From Phaeoceros laevis (taxonomy: Eukaryota; Anthocerotophyta; Anthocerotopsida; Notothyladales), in assembly GCA_049999765.1 (NCBI GenBank), contig JBNGIQ010009072.1, forward strand, positions 1 to 64,000: DNA of 64,000 bases, read 5' to 3'. Made by a program: the position numbers and the translations under genes. The notes below the pieces were generated by a model. It was not told the origin of the DNA, searched no databases, and saw nothing but the letters and a program-made list of their open reading frames with translations. Of the stretch, positions 63,735 to 64,000 are shown in pieces; positions within the stretch are counted from its first letter, which is position 1, and each line of letters opens with the position of its first letter.

Positions 63735-64000
63735 TCAGAGGATGATTTCGTCGGACTCCATTGCATTCAGGACTTTGTGAGGGAGCACTATGCAGTTCAC
63801 TATAACCACCTCGTCTTCAACAGTGACATCCTCTCCGAGAATGGTGATGCCAAGCTTCTCTGTGTAGTTACCAACTCCTTGCACCCGAGACCATCTCCCC
63901 ACCTGTGATTTCCAGCCAATAATGGAATGCAGCACAACAGCATTTTCCTTGATTTCAACCCCGTCCAGAATGATGCACTCCAAGAGCCTCACTCCTGGAC
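63735..64000 (-). CDS. GDP-mannose pyrophosphorylase alpha-like (GMPPA/KJC), last exon
   Basis: The gene continues past the window end. The visible C terminus has the left-handed beta-helix repeats of the family (RLLECIILDGVEIKENAVVL, HSIIGWKSQVGRWSRVQG, LGITILGEDVTVEDEVVIVN) and ends SDEIIL before TGA. The terminal DEIIL/DDIIL signature fits plant KONJAC (GMPPA-type) proteins. These stimulate the catalytic GDP-mannose pyrophosphorylase VTC1 for glucomannan and ascorbate synthesis. The catalytic-fold N-terminal part is out of view. Confidence 0.85.
   Translation of the reverse strand, partial: PGVRLLECIILDGVEIKENAVVLHSIIGWKSQVGRWSRVQGVGNYTEKLGITILGEDVTVEDEVVIVNCIVLPHKVLNAMESDEIIL

Overview
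The window is nuclear DNA from a plant. The genes are split by many short introns (mostly about 80-150 bp) and are typical of land plants: RNA polymerase III largest subunit, prefoldin 1, 5-oxoprolinase, katanin p60, GDP-mannose pyrophosphorylase-like, legume-type lectin, PLS/DYW pentatricopeptide remnants and a Ty1/Copia element primed by initiator tRNA-Met. The DYW relics, the ROCO-type protein and the compact introns suit an early-diverging land plant (bryophyte or lycophyte grade). The species cannot be fixed from the sequence alone.

Layout. 0-6.3 kb: 3' part of a secreted-type beta-helix gene, an intronless NADAR-domain gene, prefoldin subunit 1, and a dead DYW fragment. 6.3-13.3 kb: a nearly complete, young Copia element on the minus strand with a perfect 5-bp target duplication and unusual extra ORFs. 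13.4-17.9 kb (minus): a 1382-residue LRR-Roc-COR protein ending in a caspase-type protease domain. 20-21.5 kb: a plastid-type membrane protein. 23-26.2 kb: 3' half of NRPC1, ending at an assembly gap. 27.5-33.8 kb: a large conserved plant protein of unknown function. 34.3-41.9 kb: complete 5-oxoprolinase. 42.5-44.6 kb: a piggyBac-type transposon. 46.2-48.8 kb: a foldback repeat, a dead ECD/SGT1 fragment and a dead PPR-DYW fragment lying back to back. 50.5-51.9 kb: a four-helix membrane protein. 54.3-58.1 kb: an ammonium transporter fused in frame to a PP2C phosphatase. 59.3-61.0 kb: intronless katanin p60. 62.2-63.1 kb: a lectin. 63.7 kb to the end: 3' end of a GMPPA gene.

Two multidomain proteins stand out. 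The first joins an Amt/Rh-type ammonium channel to a clade-D-like PP2C; one exon encodes both the Amt C-terminal tail and the start of the phosphatase, and all 11 exons join in phase. The second joins leucine-rich repeats, a Roc GTPase and COR to a caspase fold with His/Cys and S1-pocket arginines in place. Canonical land-plant caspase relatives are metacaspases, which look different. The genes otherwise appear to be unrelated neighbours rather than one pathway.
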